Source: Penium margaritaceum
Taxonomy: Eukaryota > Streptophyta > Zygnematophyceae > Desmidiales > Peniaceae
Assembly: GCA_023375785.1 (NCBI GenBank)
Contig: SZWC01000082.1
Coordinates: 267,243 to 331,242, forward strand
Direction: 5' to 3'
DNA: 64,000 bases
Below are positions 11,141 to 22,169 of the stretch, piece after piece. Position 1 is the first letter of the stretch. Each line of letters starts with the position of its first letter. The translations under genes were made by a program, and so were the position numbers. The notes beneath the pieces are model-generated. The model did no database searches and was not told the origin of the DNA. It saw only the letters and a list, made by a program, of their open reading frames with translations.

Positions 11141-14100
11141 AGAGAACGGTCCAGCAAGCCAGAGAACAATTGAGCAAGCCATAGAACGGTGGAGAAAGTC
11201 AGAGAACGCTGAAGCATGCCATTGAATGGTGGAGCAAGCCAGAGAACGCTGGAGCAAGCCAAAGAACAGTGGAGCAAGCCAGAGAACGGTAGCGCAAGCC
11301 AGAGAACAGTGGAGCAAGTCAGAGAATGATGGAGCAAATAAGAGAACGGTAGAGCAAGCGAGAGAAATGTAGAGCACGCCAGAGAATGGTGGAGCAAGCC
11401 AGAGAACGATAGAGCAATACTGAGAACGGTGGAGCAAGCTAGAGAACGGCAGAGCAAGGCATTAGATGGTGGAGCAAGCCTGAGAACGGTGGAGCATGCC
11501 AAAAGAATGGTGGAGCAAGCCAGATAAAGGTGCATCAAGCTAGAGAAAGATGAAGCAAGCCATAGAAAGGTAAAGCAAACCAGATAAAGGTGGAGCAAGC
11601 CAGAGAAAGGTAGAGCAAGAGAAGAATGGAGCCATTGAGAGAACAGTGAAGCAAGCCAAAGAACGGTGGAGCAAGGTATTGAATGGTGGAGAAATCCAGA
11701 GAACGGTGGTGAAAGCCAGAAAACGGTGGAGCAAGTTAGGAAATGGTGGAGCAAGCCAGAGAACGGTAAAGCAATATAGAGAAAAGTGAAGCAATCCCGA
11801 GAACGGTGCAGCAAGTCAGAGAATGGTGGAACAAGTCTGAGAAAGGTGCAGCAAGCCATAGAACGGTGGAGTAAGAAGGAGGACGGTGGAGCAAACTAGA
11901 GAACGGTGGAGCAAGCCAGAGAAAGGTGGAGCAAGCCAGAGAAAGGAGAAGAAAGCCAGAGAGCGGTGGAGCAAGCCACAAAATGGTCGAGCAAGCTAGA
12001 GAACGGTGGAGAAAGTCAGAGAATGATGGAGCAACCCAGAGGATGGTAAAGCAAGCTAGAGAAAGGTGGAGCAAGGCACAGAACAGTGGAGCAAGCCAGA
12101 GAACGGTGAAGCAAGTACGAGAATAGTGGAACAGGCCAGAAAATGTTTGAGCAAGCCAGAGAACGGGGGAGCAATCCAGTGAACAGTGGCGCAAGCCAGA
12201 GAACGGTGGAGTAGCCAGAGAAAGGTAGAACAAGCCATAGAAAGGTGGAGAAAGCAAGAGAATGTTGGAGCAAGTCAAAGAACAATGGAGCTCGAGAACG
12301 GTGGAGCAGGTGCGAGAATGTTGGAGCAAGGCAGAGAAAGGTTGAGCAAGCCAAAGAAAGGTGAAGCAAGTCAGAGAACAGTGCAAAAGTCCAAGAAAAA
12401 TGCAGCAAGCCAGAGAACAGTTGAGAAAGCCAGAGAGTAGTGGAGCAAGCCCAAGAACGGTGGAGCAAGTCATAGAAGTGTGGAGCAAGCCAGAGAATGG
12501 AGGAGCAAGCCAGAGAACGATGGAGCACACGGGAGATAGGTGGAGCAAGCCAGATATCCGTGGAGCAAGCCGGAGATCCGTGGAGCAAGCCAGAAAACGC
12601 TGGAGCACACTAGAGAACAGTGGAGCAAGCCAGAGAATGGTGGAGGAAGCCAGAGAACGGTGGAGCAAGCCAAATAGGTGGAGCAAGCAAGAGAAAGGTG
12701 GAGCAAGGCAGAGAATAGTGGAGGGATTCTAAGAACGGTGGAGCAAGCCAGAGAATGGTACAGCAAGCAAGACAAGGGTGTAGCATGTCAAAGAATGGTG
12801 GAGCGAGCCAGAGAATGGTAGAGGAAACCAGATAACAATGAAGCATGCCAGAGAACGGCAGAGTAAGCCAGAGAACGGTGAAGCAAGCCAGAGAACAGTG
12901 GAGCAAGCCAGATGATGGTGGAACAAGTCAGACAAGGAAGGAGCAAGACGGAGAATGATAAAGCAAGCCAAAGAATGGCGGAGCAAGCCAGAGAACGGCG
13001 AAGCAGGCCAGAGAACAGCTGAGCAAGCCAAAGAATGATGGAGCAAGCAATAGAACGGTTCAGCAAGGAAGAGAACGGTGGAGCAAGCTAGATAATGGTG
13101 GAGCAAGCCAGAGACCACTGGCCCAAGCCAGAGAACAGCGGAGCAAGCCAGAGTACGGTTGAGCAAGCCATAGAACGGTGGAGAAAGTCAGAGAACGGTG
13201 AATAATGCCAGTGAATGGTGGAGCAAGCCAGAGAACAGTAGAGGAAGCCAGAGAACGATGGAGCAAGCCAGAGAATGTTGGAGCAAGCCACCGAACGGTG
13301 GAGCAAGCCAGAGAATGGTGGCGCAAGCCAGAGAACAGTGGATCAAGCCAGAGAATGATGGAGCAAGCCAGAGAACGGTGGAGCAAGCCAGATAAATGTA
13401 GAGCACGCCACAGAATGGTGGAGTAAGCCAGTGAACAATGGAGCAATACAGAGAACGGTGGAGCAAGCAAGAGAACGGTTCAGCATACCATAGAACGGTG
13501 GAGAAAGTCAAAGAACGGTAAAGCATGCCAGTGAATGGTGGACCAAGCCAGAGAACAGTGGAGGAAGCAAGAGAATGGTGGAGCAAGCCAGAGAACGCTG
13601 GAGCAAGCCAGAGAACGTTGGAGCAAGTCAGAGAACGGTGGCACAAGCCAGAGAACAGTGGAGGAAGCTAGAGAGCAATGGAGCAAGCCAGAGAACGGTG
13701 GAGCAAGCCAGAGAATTGTGGAGCACGCTAGAGAATGGTGGAGCAAGCCAGAGAACGACGGAGCAACACAAAGAACGGTAAACCAAGCCAGAGAATGATG
13801 GAGCAAGGCATTGGATGGTGGAGCAAGCTTGAGAACGGTGGACCAAGCCAGAGAACGGTGGAGCAAGCCAGACAAAGGTGCAGCTAGCTAGACAACGGTG
13901 AAGCAAGCCAGAGAGAGGTAAAGCAAACCAGATGAAGGTGGAGCAATCCAGAGAACGGTAGAGCAAGAGAACAATGGAGCAATTGAGAGAACGGTGGAGC
14001 AAGCCAGAGAACGGTGGAGCAAGGTATTGGATGGTGGAGAAAGCCAGAGAACGGTGGTGAAAGCCAGAAAACAGTGGAGCAAGCTAGACAATGGTGGAGC

Positions 14101-14438
14101 AAGCCAGATAACGGTAAAGCAATCCAGAGAAAAGTGTAGCAATCCTGAGAACGGTGCAGCAAGTCAGAGAATTTTGGAATAAGTCAGAGAACAGTGGAGC
14201 AAGCCAGAGAACGGTGGAGCAAGCAAGAGGACGGTGGAGCAAACCAGAGAATGTTGGAGGAAGCTAGAGAAAGGTGGAACAGGCCCAAGAAAGATGAAGT
14301 AATTTAGAGAACGGTGGAGGAAGTCAAAGAACATTAAAGCAAGCCAGAGAATGGTGGAGCAAGCCAGAAAATGGTAGAGCAAGCCAGAGCAAGGTGGAGC
14401 AAGTCAGAGAACATTGGAACAAGTCAAAGAGTGGTGAA

Positions 14439-14765
14439 TAAGGCTGCACACCAAATCCTAGGATTCGTGAATAAGATTTGTGAACCCGGATAAAGATTCG
14501 GATGTGGGGATCCAAATCCTTCATGAGGATTCGATTCGGGAATCGGAGATCCTTTTCTCTATTGTTTCAACATGGAAACAGAAATTTATGTGGCAGATTA
14601 GATGATTTTTACCTGCCATCACCCGTAGGATTCGGACACGATTTGTGAACCTTACGGATTCGCGAATCCAGACTCGGATTCGTGAATCAAAGCCAGACCT
14701 GGATTCGGATTCGTGAATCTGAATCCATTCTGGGATCCGGGAATCTTACCCGGTGTGCACCCTTA
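14439..14765 (+). mobile_element. Short non-autonomous hAT-type element, copy 2 (MITE-like)
   Basis: A 327-bp insertion with ends TAAGGCTGCACACC and, on the other strand, TAAGGGTGCACACC. It is flanked by a perfect 8-bp duplication, gtggtgaa, at 14431-14438 and 14766-14773. The paralogous block at about 22502-22510 has the unoccupied site (gaggtgaagcaag), which supports a simple insertion. The interior repeats GATTCGTGAATC-like and TTCGCGAATC motifs that could be transposase-binding subterminal repeats. There is no coding capacity. It is closely similar to copy 3 over its whole length. Confidence 0.93.
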
Positions 14766-14773
14766 GTGGTGAA

Positions 14774-16615
14774 GCAAGTCTGAGAATGGTGGAGCAAGCC
14801 AGACAGTTGTGGAGCAAGCCAGAGAATGGTGGAGCAAGCCAGAGAACGGTGGAGCAAGCCAGAGAATGGTGAAGAAAGTCAGACAAGGGTCGAGCAAGCC
14901 AGAGAATGGTGGAGCAAGCCATAGAACGCCTGAGAAAGCAAGAGAACAGTGGAGCAAGCCATAGAACGGTAGACCAAGTCAGAGAATGGTGGAGCAAGCT
15001 AGAGAATGGTTGAGCAAGCCAAAAAGTGCTGGCGTAAGCCAGAGAACGGTGGAGCAAGCTAGAGATCAGTGGAGCATGCCATAGAACGGTGGAGCAAGTC
15101 AAAGATCGGTGGAGCATGCCAGGGAACGGTGGAGCAAGGCAGAGAACAATGGAGCAAGCCGGAGCACAGTGGAGCAAGCCAGAGAATGGTGGAGCAAGCC
15201 AAAGAACGATGGAGTTGGTCAGAGAACAGTGGCACAAGCCAGGGAACAGTGGAGCAAGTCAAAGAATGGTGGAGGAAGCCAGAGAACGGTGGAGCAAGCG
15301 AGAGAAATATGGAGCACGTGAGACAATGGTGGAGGAAGCCAGAGAACAATGAAGCAAGAGAGAGAACGGTGAAGAAAGCCAAAGAACGGTGAAGCAAGCC
15401 AGAGAAAAGTGAAGCAAGCCAGAGAAAGGTAGTGAAAGCCAGATTAAGGTGGAGCAAGAGAACAATGGAGAAAGCCAGATAACAGTGGTGCAAGCCAGAG
15501 ATTGGTGGAGGAAGTCAGAGAACATAGGAGTAAGTAAGAAAACTGTGGAGCAATCCAGAGAATAGTGGAGCAAGCCTAAGTACGGTAGAGCAAGTCAGAG
15601 AACGGTGGAGCAAGTCAGAGAACAGTAGAGAAAGACACAGAATTGTGGAGCAAGCAAGAGAACGGTGGAGCGAGCTCGAGATCGATTGAGGAAGCTAGAG
15701 AAAGGTGGAAAAGGCCAGAGAAAGGTGGAGCAACTTAGAGATCGGTGGAGAAAGCGAGAAAACAGTGGAGCAAGCCAGAAAACAATGGAGCAAGCGAGAG
15801 AATGGTAGAGCAATCTAGAAAATGGTAGAGCAAGCCAGGGAACGGTGGAGCAAGCCAGAGAACTGTTGAGCAAGCCAGTGAAAGGTGGAGGAAGCCAGAG
15901 AAAGGTGGAGCAAGCCAGAGAAAGGTAGAGCAAGCACGAAAATTCTGGAGCTAGTCAGAGGACAGTAGAGCAAGCCAGAGAACGGTGGAGCAAGCCAGTG
16001 AACGGTATAACAAGCTACAGAAAAGTGGGGCAAGCCAGAGAAGGTGGAGCAAATCAGAGACGGTGGAGCAGGTCACGGAATGGTGGAGCACGTCGGAGAA
16101 GGGTGGAGCAAGCCGAAGAACGGTGGAGCAAGCCAAAATATTGTGGAGCAAAGCAGACATTGTGGAGCAAGCGAGAGAACAGTGGAGCAAGGCAGAGAGC
16201 TGTGGAGCAAGCCAGAGAACGGAGGAGCAAGCCGGAGAACGATAGAGCAAGCCTGAGATCGGTGGAACAAGCCAGTGAAAGGTAGAGCAAGCCAGAGGAC
16301 GGTGAAGCAAGTCAGAGAACGGTGGAGCAAGCCAGGGAATGGTAGAGCAAGCCAAGGAGCAGTGGAGCAAGCCAGAGAAGAATGGAGCAAGCCAGATAAT
16401 GGTGGAGCATACCAGACAACGGTGGAGCAAGTCAGAGAATGGTGGAGTAAGCCAGAGAACGGTAGAGCAATCCAGAGAACGGCAGATCAAGCCGGAGAAT
16501 GGCAGAGAAATCTACAAAATAGTTGAGCAAGCAAGAGAACAGTCGAGCAAGCCATAAAACGGTGGAGCAAGTCAGAGAACAGTGGAGCAAGTCCAAGGAC
16601 GGTGAAGCAAGATAG
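14774..16615 (+). repeat. 20-bp satellite array, + orientation, block 3
   Basis: Satellite continuing between the short hAT-type element and the 5' LTR of copia-1. It is the larger part of higher-order block A. The last recognisable units end at gatagagaac, next to the LTR start. No other sequence class is present. Confidence 0.96.
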
Positions 16616-16621
16616 AGAACG

Positions 16622-17310
16622 TGTTGTTCTTCTATGCCCCATGGCCACTACTATGGCTTGACAGACAGGTTGGGCATGCACTGCTCCCTTGGAGTAAGTC
16701 CCCCAGACCTTGTTCGTGGGGCAAGTCCAAGCGAGACACCAGAAGTGTAGCACAACGGATAGCATGTTGGACTTAGGGACAACAGGTCCTGCGATCGAGC
16801 CTTGATGTGAGTAGGAGGTTTTTTCACCTTCTAGCACAGGGGAAGTTTCTTAGACATTTCTCCATGCATGAGGAGAGTGCGCCACTTGGCGGTCAGTGGA
16901 TGCGCCAATTGGCGGACTGGTGAGGTGGTGTGGAGTGACCACCCCAAAAGTTTCACTACCCACACACCTTAGAAGCCAGGCCTAGGATTATCTGTACCAG
17001 GCTCATTCCTCATTCTAATCACACAATCTGGCCTTAGATGCTCCTCACAGAGTTGTCCAACTAAGGAACAGTATAAAGAAGACACTGGTTGGTCTAAGCC
17101 CCAGGAGTTAGTCTTTGACTAGCACCTTGCGCGAAAGTGACCAAGTGTTAAGTGGACACAGTTGCTAGCAAGTGATTGCCTAGGAACTGCTCAGTGTGGA
17201 ACCGTGATCCTGAGGGTGATATCTTCTCCTAGCTGAAATGCTAGGAGCGGACGGGAGGTGCTTTTGTGTCGGCCCTGTTTTCTAGTCTGTTTGCCTCAGG
17301 CCGGTTGACA
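16622..17310 (+). repeat. 5' LTR of copia-1
   Basis: The LTR begins TGTTGTTCTTC directly after satellite and ends CGGTTGACA just ahead of the primer-binding site. The TG...CA termini and the ending TGACA agree with the well-delimited LTR of copia-2. A TATAAAG string at 17072-17078 is a plausible promoter element. The first third holds a tRNA-Arg-like segment at 16746-16810. The boundary rests on these motifs because there is no partner LTR to compare. Confidence 0.75.
16746..16810 (+). other. tRNA-Arg-like segment inside the copia-1 LTR
   Basis: The string TAGCACAACGG at 16748-16758 fits the pol III A box. It is followed by GATAGCATGTTGGACTT, which resembles the D-arm to anticodon-stem part of eukaryotic tRNA-Arg genes. 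A degenerate B box (GCGATCGAGCC, 16791-16801) follows at tRNA spacing. The acceptor stem is not convincing and the anticodon loop is not canonical, so this is a tRNA-derived or tRNA-like sequence, not a gene. It lies in the element's sense orientation about 125 nt into the LTR. Copia-4 has a comparable feature at a similar depth. Confidence 0.45.
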
Positions 17311-17327
17311 AAGGGTTATGGGCCCAC
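17311..17327 (+). other. Primer-binding site of copia-1, complementary to the initiator tRNA-Met anticodon arm
   Basis: AAGGGTTATGGGCCCAC follows the LTR directly. The 15 bases GGGTTATGGGCCCAC are the reverse complement of GTGGGCCCATAACCC, the anticodon stem-loop of eukaryotic initiator tRNA-Met as I know it from plants. Drosophila copia and yeast Ty5 prime from a cleaved initiator-tRNA half that pairs in this way. The usual TGG-initial complement of a tRNA 3' end is absent at the LTR border. Confidence 0.85.
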
Positions 17328-17703
17328 ACTGACCAGTTGTAAGGCACACTTCGCTCAACTCTGGTACGCTCTCTCCAAGTGCACACGCCGGGTCCATCAG
17401 CTCCATCAGCTGCATCAGCTTCATCAGCTCCAACGGCTTGGTCCGCACTTACCACACAGGGACTAAGGACAAGCTCTGCCCTTGGAGGCACGACCCTTGC
17501 GTCCCAACCAGGACAAGCTCTGCCCTTGGTGGCAAGACCTTGGGTGTGTTGGTGTAGATGTATTCTCTGTCTGCAGGTGAGCATCAGCTGGAGGGGTAAG
17601 CAACGGATCTGCATCCTGAAACCGGTAGCAGACATCAGCTAACATCAGCCTACATCGGCCTCAACGCAGCAGAGACGTGGGAAGCAGACAAGGGCAACAA
17701 AAA
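17328..17703 (+). other. Copia-1 untranslated leader with 9-bp repeats
   Basis: Non-coding leader between the primer site and the first gag methionine. It contains about four tandem copies of a 9-bp unit (catcagctc and variants, about 17395-17430). It also has a direct repeat of GGACAAGCTCTGCCCTTGG near 17467 and 17511. No other element in the window shows this pair, so they look private to copia-1. No function can be assigned. Confidence 0.6.
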
Positions 17704-18690
17704 TGGTTGACCAATCGGGAGGAGTGGGGGCTGCCGCAGGGCAGTCCTCAAGCTCAACAGTGGCTACCACAAGGCAGACCACTGGAGCAAATGTGAGTGC
17801 TATGTCACTACGTCACTACCGGGTCTTGGACCCCTGGGAGGAATCCCCATTTTTGAGGGGATTGGCTTCCCCCTTTGGAGATGGCAGTTCGAGCTGGCGA
17901 TGAAAGTGCGCGGCTTCATCAAGCTACTGAAGGGAGAGGAGCAAGTTCTCGCAGAAGGCACATCTGAGCATGAGGCATGGATGGATCGAAATGATATTGT
18001 CATGTCATTCCTCAGCAACGCGATAGCCAAGAAGTATGTTCCCATCATTGCCGGGTACACGCTGGCTCCCGAAGCTTACGATAAGCTCAAGCGCGTGCAC
18101 CAATCCACCTCCCTCGCAAACAAACTATTCATCCTACAACGGTTGATCAGCATGCGGGTGGATGAGGGCGAATCAATCCCCGATTTCTTGCAGGAGTTTG
18201 AAGGACTCCTTGGCGAGGCTCGCCAGGTGAACTGGGACCTTGACAAGAATATGCAAGCCATGATCCTTCTCATGGCGCTACCGGAGAGCTGGAGCCCAAT
18301 GATCATCATCATGGGCGGCTAGAAGGAGGACAACCTGATGTACACGGCAGTGTCCAAGTACGTGCGAAACGAGGCCATGCGCCGCAGCGGAAGTGAGGCT
18401 AACTTCTCAGCCTATGCTACACGCTACGGTGGCCGCGGGAGCAAAGGGTCAGCCTCTGGTCAAGAAGGCGGCAGTGGAAGCGGTGGTGGCGGAGGCAACA
18501 ATGGCGGCAAGGCTCCCAAGCGACAGGGTAACTGTCGCAACTGCGGCAAACCTGGGCACTGGGCAATAGAGTACAGGTCTCCGAAGAAGGAAGACGGCGG
18601 AAGCTGTGGGAACAAATGCAACAAAAAGAGTGGCAAAGAAGCCACCAACATGATGGCACAGAGCACGCCTCCAGCAAAAGGAGCGGCGCT
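17704..18690 (+). pseudogene. gag: Copia-1 gag region
   Basis: Encodes the capsid/nucleocapsid part of a Ty1/copia polyprotein. The stretch with AYDKLKRVHQSTSLANKLF corresponds to the conserved copia gag motif (KL..IHQS.SLANK) also seen in copia-2 and copia-3. It is followed by a glycine- and serine-rich linker and a CCHC-type zinc knuckle region around CRNCGKPGHW (18533-18576), which packages RNA in intact relatives. The start at 17704 is chosen because MVDQSGG opens the first methionine-led stretch after the leader. The region is broken and is a fossil. Confidence 0.8.
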
Positions 18691-18699
18691 GCTCAGGCC

Positions 18700-20140
18700 A
18701 AGAGCTTTTGGGCTCAACTCCGGCACCGATCATCACTCCAGCAATGACCATGCTGGAATTGTCTCCATCGGCCCCACCCATCGGTGGTTCAGATGTGCAA
18801 ACGGCAGTGTCGTCAACGCAGAGGGCGTGGGAGACAAGTTGGTGAGCATCAATCTTAATGGTGCAGAGAAGGATCTACGGCTATGTGACGTGGTCTACAT
18901 GCCCTCCTTTGTGGCAAACGTTCTGTCGGTGTCAAAGATAACGTAGAACGACATGACAGTGGTGTTCACACAAAAGAAGGTGGTCATCAACGAGAACGAG
19001 GACATCAAGGTCCTCTATGCCAACAAAGATCTTGTGGCATAGGTTCCACGGGTTGACGGACTCTATGTATTGTAGACAATGACAGCAAAGACCTCGGAAG
19101 ACGAGGGTCATGCGGGTGCAGCGGAGGCAGTGGTCTCAGCACCAACACAGGAGAGCACACCAACGAGAACTGAAAAAGCAACCTCTACCTCAAAGGACGA
19201 AGACGCTCATCTGTGGTACAGACGCTTTGGGCACGTTGCAAACAGCACACTCCAAGTCATTCAACAACAACAGCTGGTCCGTGGCATGGATGGCTGCAAG
19301 AAGGATGCGGTTGGGTGTGGCAGCCTGTGTGAACCTTGCCTCCAAGGCAAGACCAAACGAACGCGTTTTGAGCGCAATGGTCGCCGCGCAGAATCAGCCC
19401 TTGACCTGATTCACACCGACATGTGTGGACCCTTTCGCACAGTGTCAAACGGTGGTAGCAGGTATTTTCTTACCTTCATAGATGACCACAGCCACAAGGT
19501 GTGGATCTTCTTCCTCAAAACAAAGGGAGAGGTTAGAGAAAAGTTGCAAGAGTTTGTCGGCATGGTGGAGCGGCAGACCGGAAAGAAAGTCACAGGGATG
19601 TGGAGCGACAACGGCGGAGAGTACGAGGCATGCAAGGGCTGCTTGCGGCAACATGGGATCAACCACCAGCCCACAACGCCTTACACACCGCAGAGCAATG
19701 GTGTTGCCGAACGGATGAATCAGACCATCCTCGGTATGGTGCGTAGCTTGCTCTTTGATGCAAGGCTTCCACCGCGGTTTTGGGCGGAAGTGGCAAGAAC
19801 AACATGCTATCTTGTCCACCTGACTCCTGCAGCTGCTCTGGGCAGGCGCGGAAAGAAGAAGGGCAAGCAACAAATGACGCCACAAGAAGTTTGGTCAGGG
19901 AAGAAGCCGGACGCATCACACCTGAAGGTATTCGGCTGCACCGCATGGGCAAAGGTCTAGGCGGGTGAGGGTGTCGGCAAGCTGGATTCAAGAGCACGAA
20001 AATGCGTTATGGTGGGCTATGAAACGGCCCACAAGACATATCGCTTGTGGGACCTGGCAGGGAGAAGACTCATCACCAGCGGGGATGTAACCTTTGACGA
20101 GAGGAAACCAGGCAAGGAAGAGATGCTTGATCCCACGTAA
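18700..20140 (+). pseudogene. pol: Copia-1 protease and integrase region
   Basis: The protease region is recognised by position after the zinc knuckle and by the downstream pattern (VVYMPSFVANVLSVSK, typical of copia protease C-termini). The integrase part starts with the pre-integrase motif HLWYRRFGH near 19207 and the paired cysteines CGSLCEPC. The catalytic core follows: HTDMCGPF near 19410, SDNGGEYEA near 19605, and TPYTPQSNGVAERMN near 19680, the classic DDE context. The C-terminal stretch around PDASHLKVFGCTAW is also conserved among the elements here. Broken. Confidence 0.85.
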
Positions 20141-20159
20141 ACTCCAAAACAGGGAGAGT

Positions 20160-21595
20160 GGTTGGTACTCCTAGAGTCAGGAGATCAAGCTCCTGAAAAC
20201 TGGCAAGTGGTGCCAGTGCAGCAGGCCGTGAAGAAGAGTGGTGAACCAGGGGGAGCGGCTGCGCAGGCTGACACAGCGGCGAGCTTCGACACAGAGTCCG
20301 AGACATCCGAGGCCTTTGAGACCAACTGGGAGGCCAGTGGCTCTTCAAAAGGGGAAAATTTAACTCCAGAGCAGCCGACACCAAAGGAGCAACAGCATGG
20401 CAAACATCCACCAGTAATGCAACGTCGCAGCACACGACAAAGAAAACAAACTCCAACGTACGACGCTGATACTGGAAGCTGGAGTGGACTGAGCTGGTCT
20501 TGTTTGGCTCAGGGAGAGCCACTCACAGTGGCTGAGGTGCTGGCAAGGCCCGATGCGGCCAAGTGGGAGGAGGCGGTGGACAGCGAGCTCGCGTCCATCG
20601 AAGAAAATGGCACATGGGTGCTAGTGGACAGACCCGCTTATGCTCACGTGGTGGGCTCAAAGTGGGTGCTGAGGTTGAAGCGAAAGCAAGATGATAGCAT
20701 CGACAAGTACAAGGCAAGGGTCGTGGCGAAAGGGTTCTCACAGCGCGTAGGGTCTGAGTACGATGAGTAAGGCAGTACACCAAATCCTAGGATTCGTGAA
20801 TAAGATTCGTGAACCCGGATAAAGATTCCGATTTGGGGATCCAAATCGTTCATGAGGATTTGATTCGGGATTCGAAGATCCTTTTCCCTATCGTTTCAAC
20901 ATGGAAAACAGGGATTTATGTGGCAGATTAGAGGATTTTTACCTGCCATCACCCATAGGATTTGGAAAACATTCATGAATCTTACGCATTCGCGAATCCA
21001 GATTTGGATTCGTGAATCAAAGCCAAACCTGGATTCGGATTCGTGAATCCGAATCCAATATGGGATCCGGGAATCTTACCCAGTGTGCACCCTTAACGAT
21101 GAGACCTTCGCACCAGTCATCACGTTTGCCTTCATCAGGTCCCTGCTTGTGTCGCTGCCGCCAAAGACCTTGAGATCCACCAAATGGATGTGAAGACAGT
21201 CTTCCTTTATGGGAAGCTCAGCAAGGAGGTGCTAATGGAGGTACCGGAAGGTGTCAAAGCACCCGAGGGTAAGGTGTGCAGGCTGGTGAAGGCATTGTAC
21301 GGGCTGAAACAAGCCCCACGGATCTGGTACAAGGAAATGGACAGTTCATGGCTGAGATCTCCTTCGCACATTGCAAGAATGACCCTAGCGTCTATGTGCG
21401 GGAGGACGAACGTGGCTTGCTACTTGTGGCGTTGTACGTGGATGATCTTATCATGTGTTCTTCCTCGCAGGAGGCCCTCACGGACCTCAAGAAAAATCTG
21501 GCCAGCAGATTTAAGATGAAGGACATGGGACCTCTCGAGTACTACCTCGGGATCGCTCTTCACCGCAACCGCAAAGCAGGCACCATCGAGCTCAA
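20160..21595 (+). pseudogene. pol: Copia-1 reverse transcriptase region, split by a short hAT-type element
   Basis: Reverse transcriptase of the copia type. WVLRLKRKQDDSIDKYKARV and VAKGFSQ lie before the insertion at 20768-21095. QMDVKTVFLYGKL, LVKALYGLKQAPR, the active-site YVDDL near 21435-21450 and DMGPLEYYLGI near 21520 follow it. The upstream spacer encodes a serine- and glutamate-rich linker between integrase and reverse transcriptase. The region is broken, and the insertion alone would abolish function. Confidence 0.88.
20768..21095 (+). mobile_element. Short non-autonomous hAT-type element, copy 3, inside copia-1
   Basis: A 328-bp insertion with ends TAAGGCAGTACACC and, on the other strand, TAAGGGTGCACACT. 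It is flanked by a perfect 8-bp duplication, acgatgag, at 20760-20767 and 21096-21103. It interrupts the reverse transcriptase region of copia-1, so it is younger than that element. It matches copy 2 closely over the whole length, in the same orientation, including the CCTAGGATTCGTGAATAAG start and the TTCGCGAATCC motif. No coding capacity. Confidence 0.95.
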
Positions 21596-21609
21596 CTAGA
21601 CCAAGTACA

Positions 21610-22169
21610 TCATGGACATCTTGAAGCGCTACAACATGGAGGACTGCAAGCTCGTCAGCACCCCCATGCCCTCCGACTGCAAGCTCTCCTCCTCCATGTC
21701 ACCAAGCAACGAGGCAGACCGGCGGGAGATACAAAACATTCCATACCAGTCCGCCGTTGGAAGCCTCGTGTATGCAATGGTGGGAACACGACCTGACATT
21801 GCTTATGCAGTGGGTCAGATGAGCAGAATTGTGGCCAACCCTGGGCCAGAACATTGGCAAGTCGTGAAGCGGATTTTTGGCTACCTCAAAAAGACTCGGC
21901 ACGTCGGACTTTGGTTTGGAGGTCTAGAAGGATCATAATTGCTATGACTAACATGCTACACTGACGCGGACTGGGGAGGACAGATTGATGAAAGGAAGTC
22001 CACCTCAGGGTTTGTCTATCTTCTCAACGGTGGTGCGGTCTCGTGGGCAAGCAGGAAGCGGGACTGCGTCTCGCTTTCTACTGCTGAGGCGGAGTACATT
22101 GCACTCTCTGAAGTGTGCAAGGAAGCACAGTGGCTTTGCAGTTTGCTTGATAAGATACAGGCACCACAA
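21610..22169 (+). pseudogene. pol: Copia-1 end of reverse transcriptase and RNase H region
   Basis: Contains the conserved copia stretch YQSAVGSLVYAMVGTRPD (about 21750) and the RNase H motifs DERKSTSGFVYLLNGGAVSW and STAEAEYIALSE (about 21985-22110). RNase H degrades the RNA strand during reverse transcription in intact relatives. The sequence then runs into satellite without the C-terminal part, polypurine tract or second LTR. Confidence 0.82.

Larger units (their letters stand above)
6329..14430 (+). repeat. 20-bp satellite array, + orientation, block 2
   Basis: Continuation of the same 20-bp satellite for about 8.1 kb between two short hAT-type elements. Local higher-order structure is visible: near-identical multi-unit tandem copies at 10501-10880 and 10901-11140. 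Recognisable variant strings recur at long range, such as GTGGAACAGGCCCGAGAAAG near 8513 and its relative near 14273. No gene-like or regulatory sequence is seen in it. Confidence 0.97.
14099..16615 (+). repeat. Higher-order satellite block A, paralogous to 22170-24060
   Basis: This block left of copia-1 carries the same ordered series of unusual units as the block right of copia-1. Shared strings include AGTAATTTAGAGAACGGTGG or close variants near 14299 and 22370, ATGGAGTTGGTCAGAGAAC near 15208 and 22588, and TAGTGAAAGCCAGATTAAGG near 15430 and 22808. The agtccaaggacggt string near 16589 matches 24049. Unit order is preserved over about 2 kb, with small insertions or deletions. Block A holds one short hAT-type element (14439-14765) that block B lacks, plus roughly 340 bp of satellite after it that has no counterpart in B. 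Confidence 0.85.
16622..22169 (+). mobile_element. Copia-1: Ty1/copia LTR retrotransposon fossil, 3' LTR absent
   Basis: A Ty1/copia element in the order 5' LTR, primer site, gag with zinc knuckle, protease region, integrase, reverse transcriptase, RNase H. Integrase ahead of reverse transcriptase defines the copia superfamily. It is embedded in satellite. The right end stops inside or just after the RNase H region and satellite resumes at once, so the second LTR and polypurine tract are not in the window. A short hAT-type element is inserted in the reverse transcriptase region. The element is broken, with about ten breaks by eye. Its proteins are closest to copia-4 among the four elements here (shared GKLxKEVLMEVP, LVKALYGLK and YKEMD strings). 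Age cannot be judged from LTR divergence because only one LTR is present. Confidence 0.9.
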
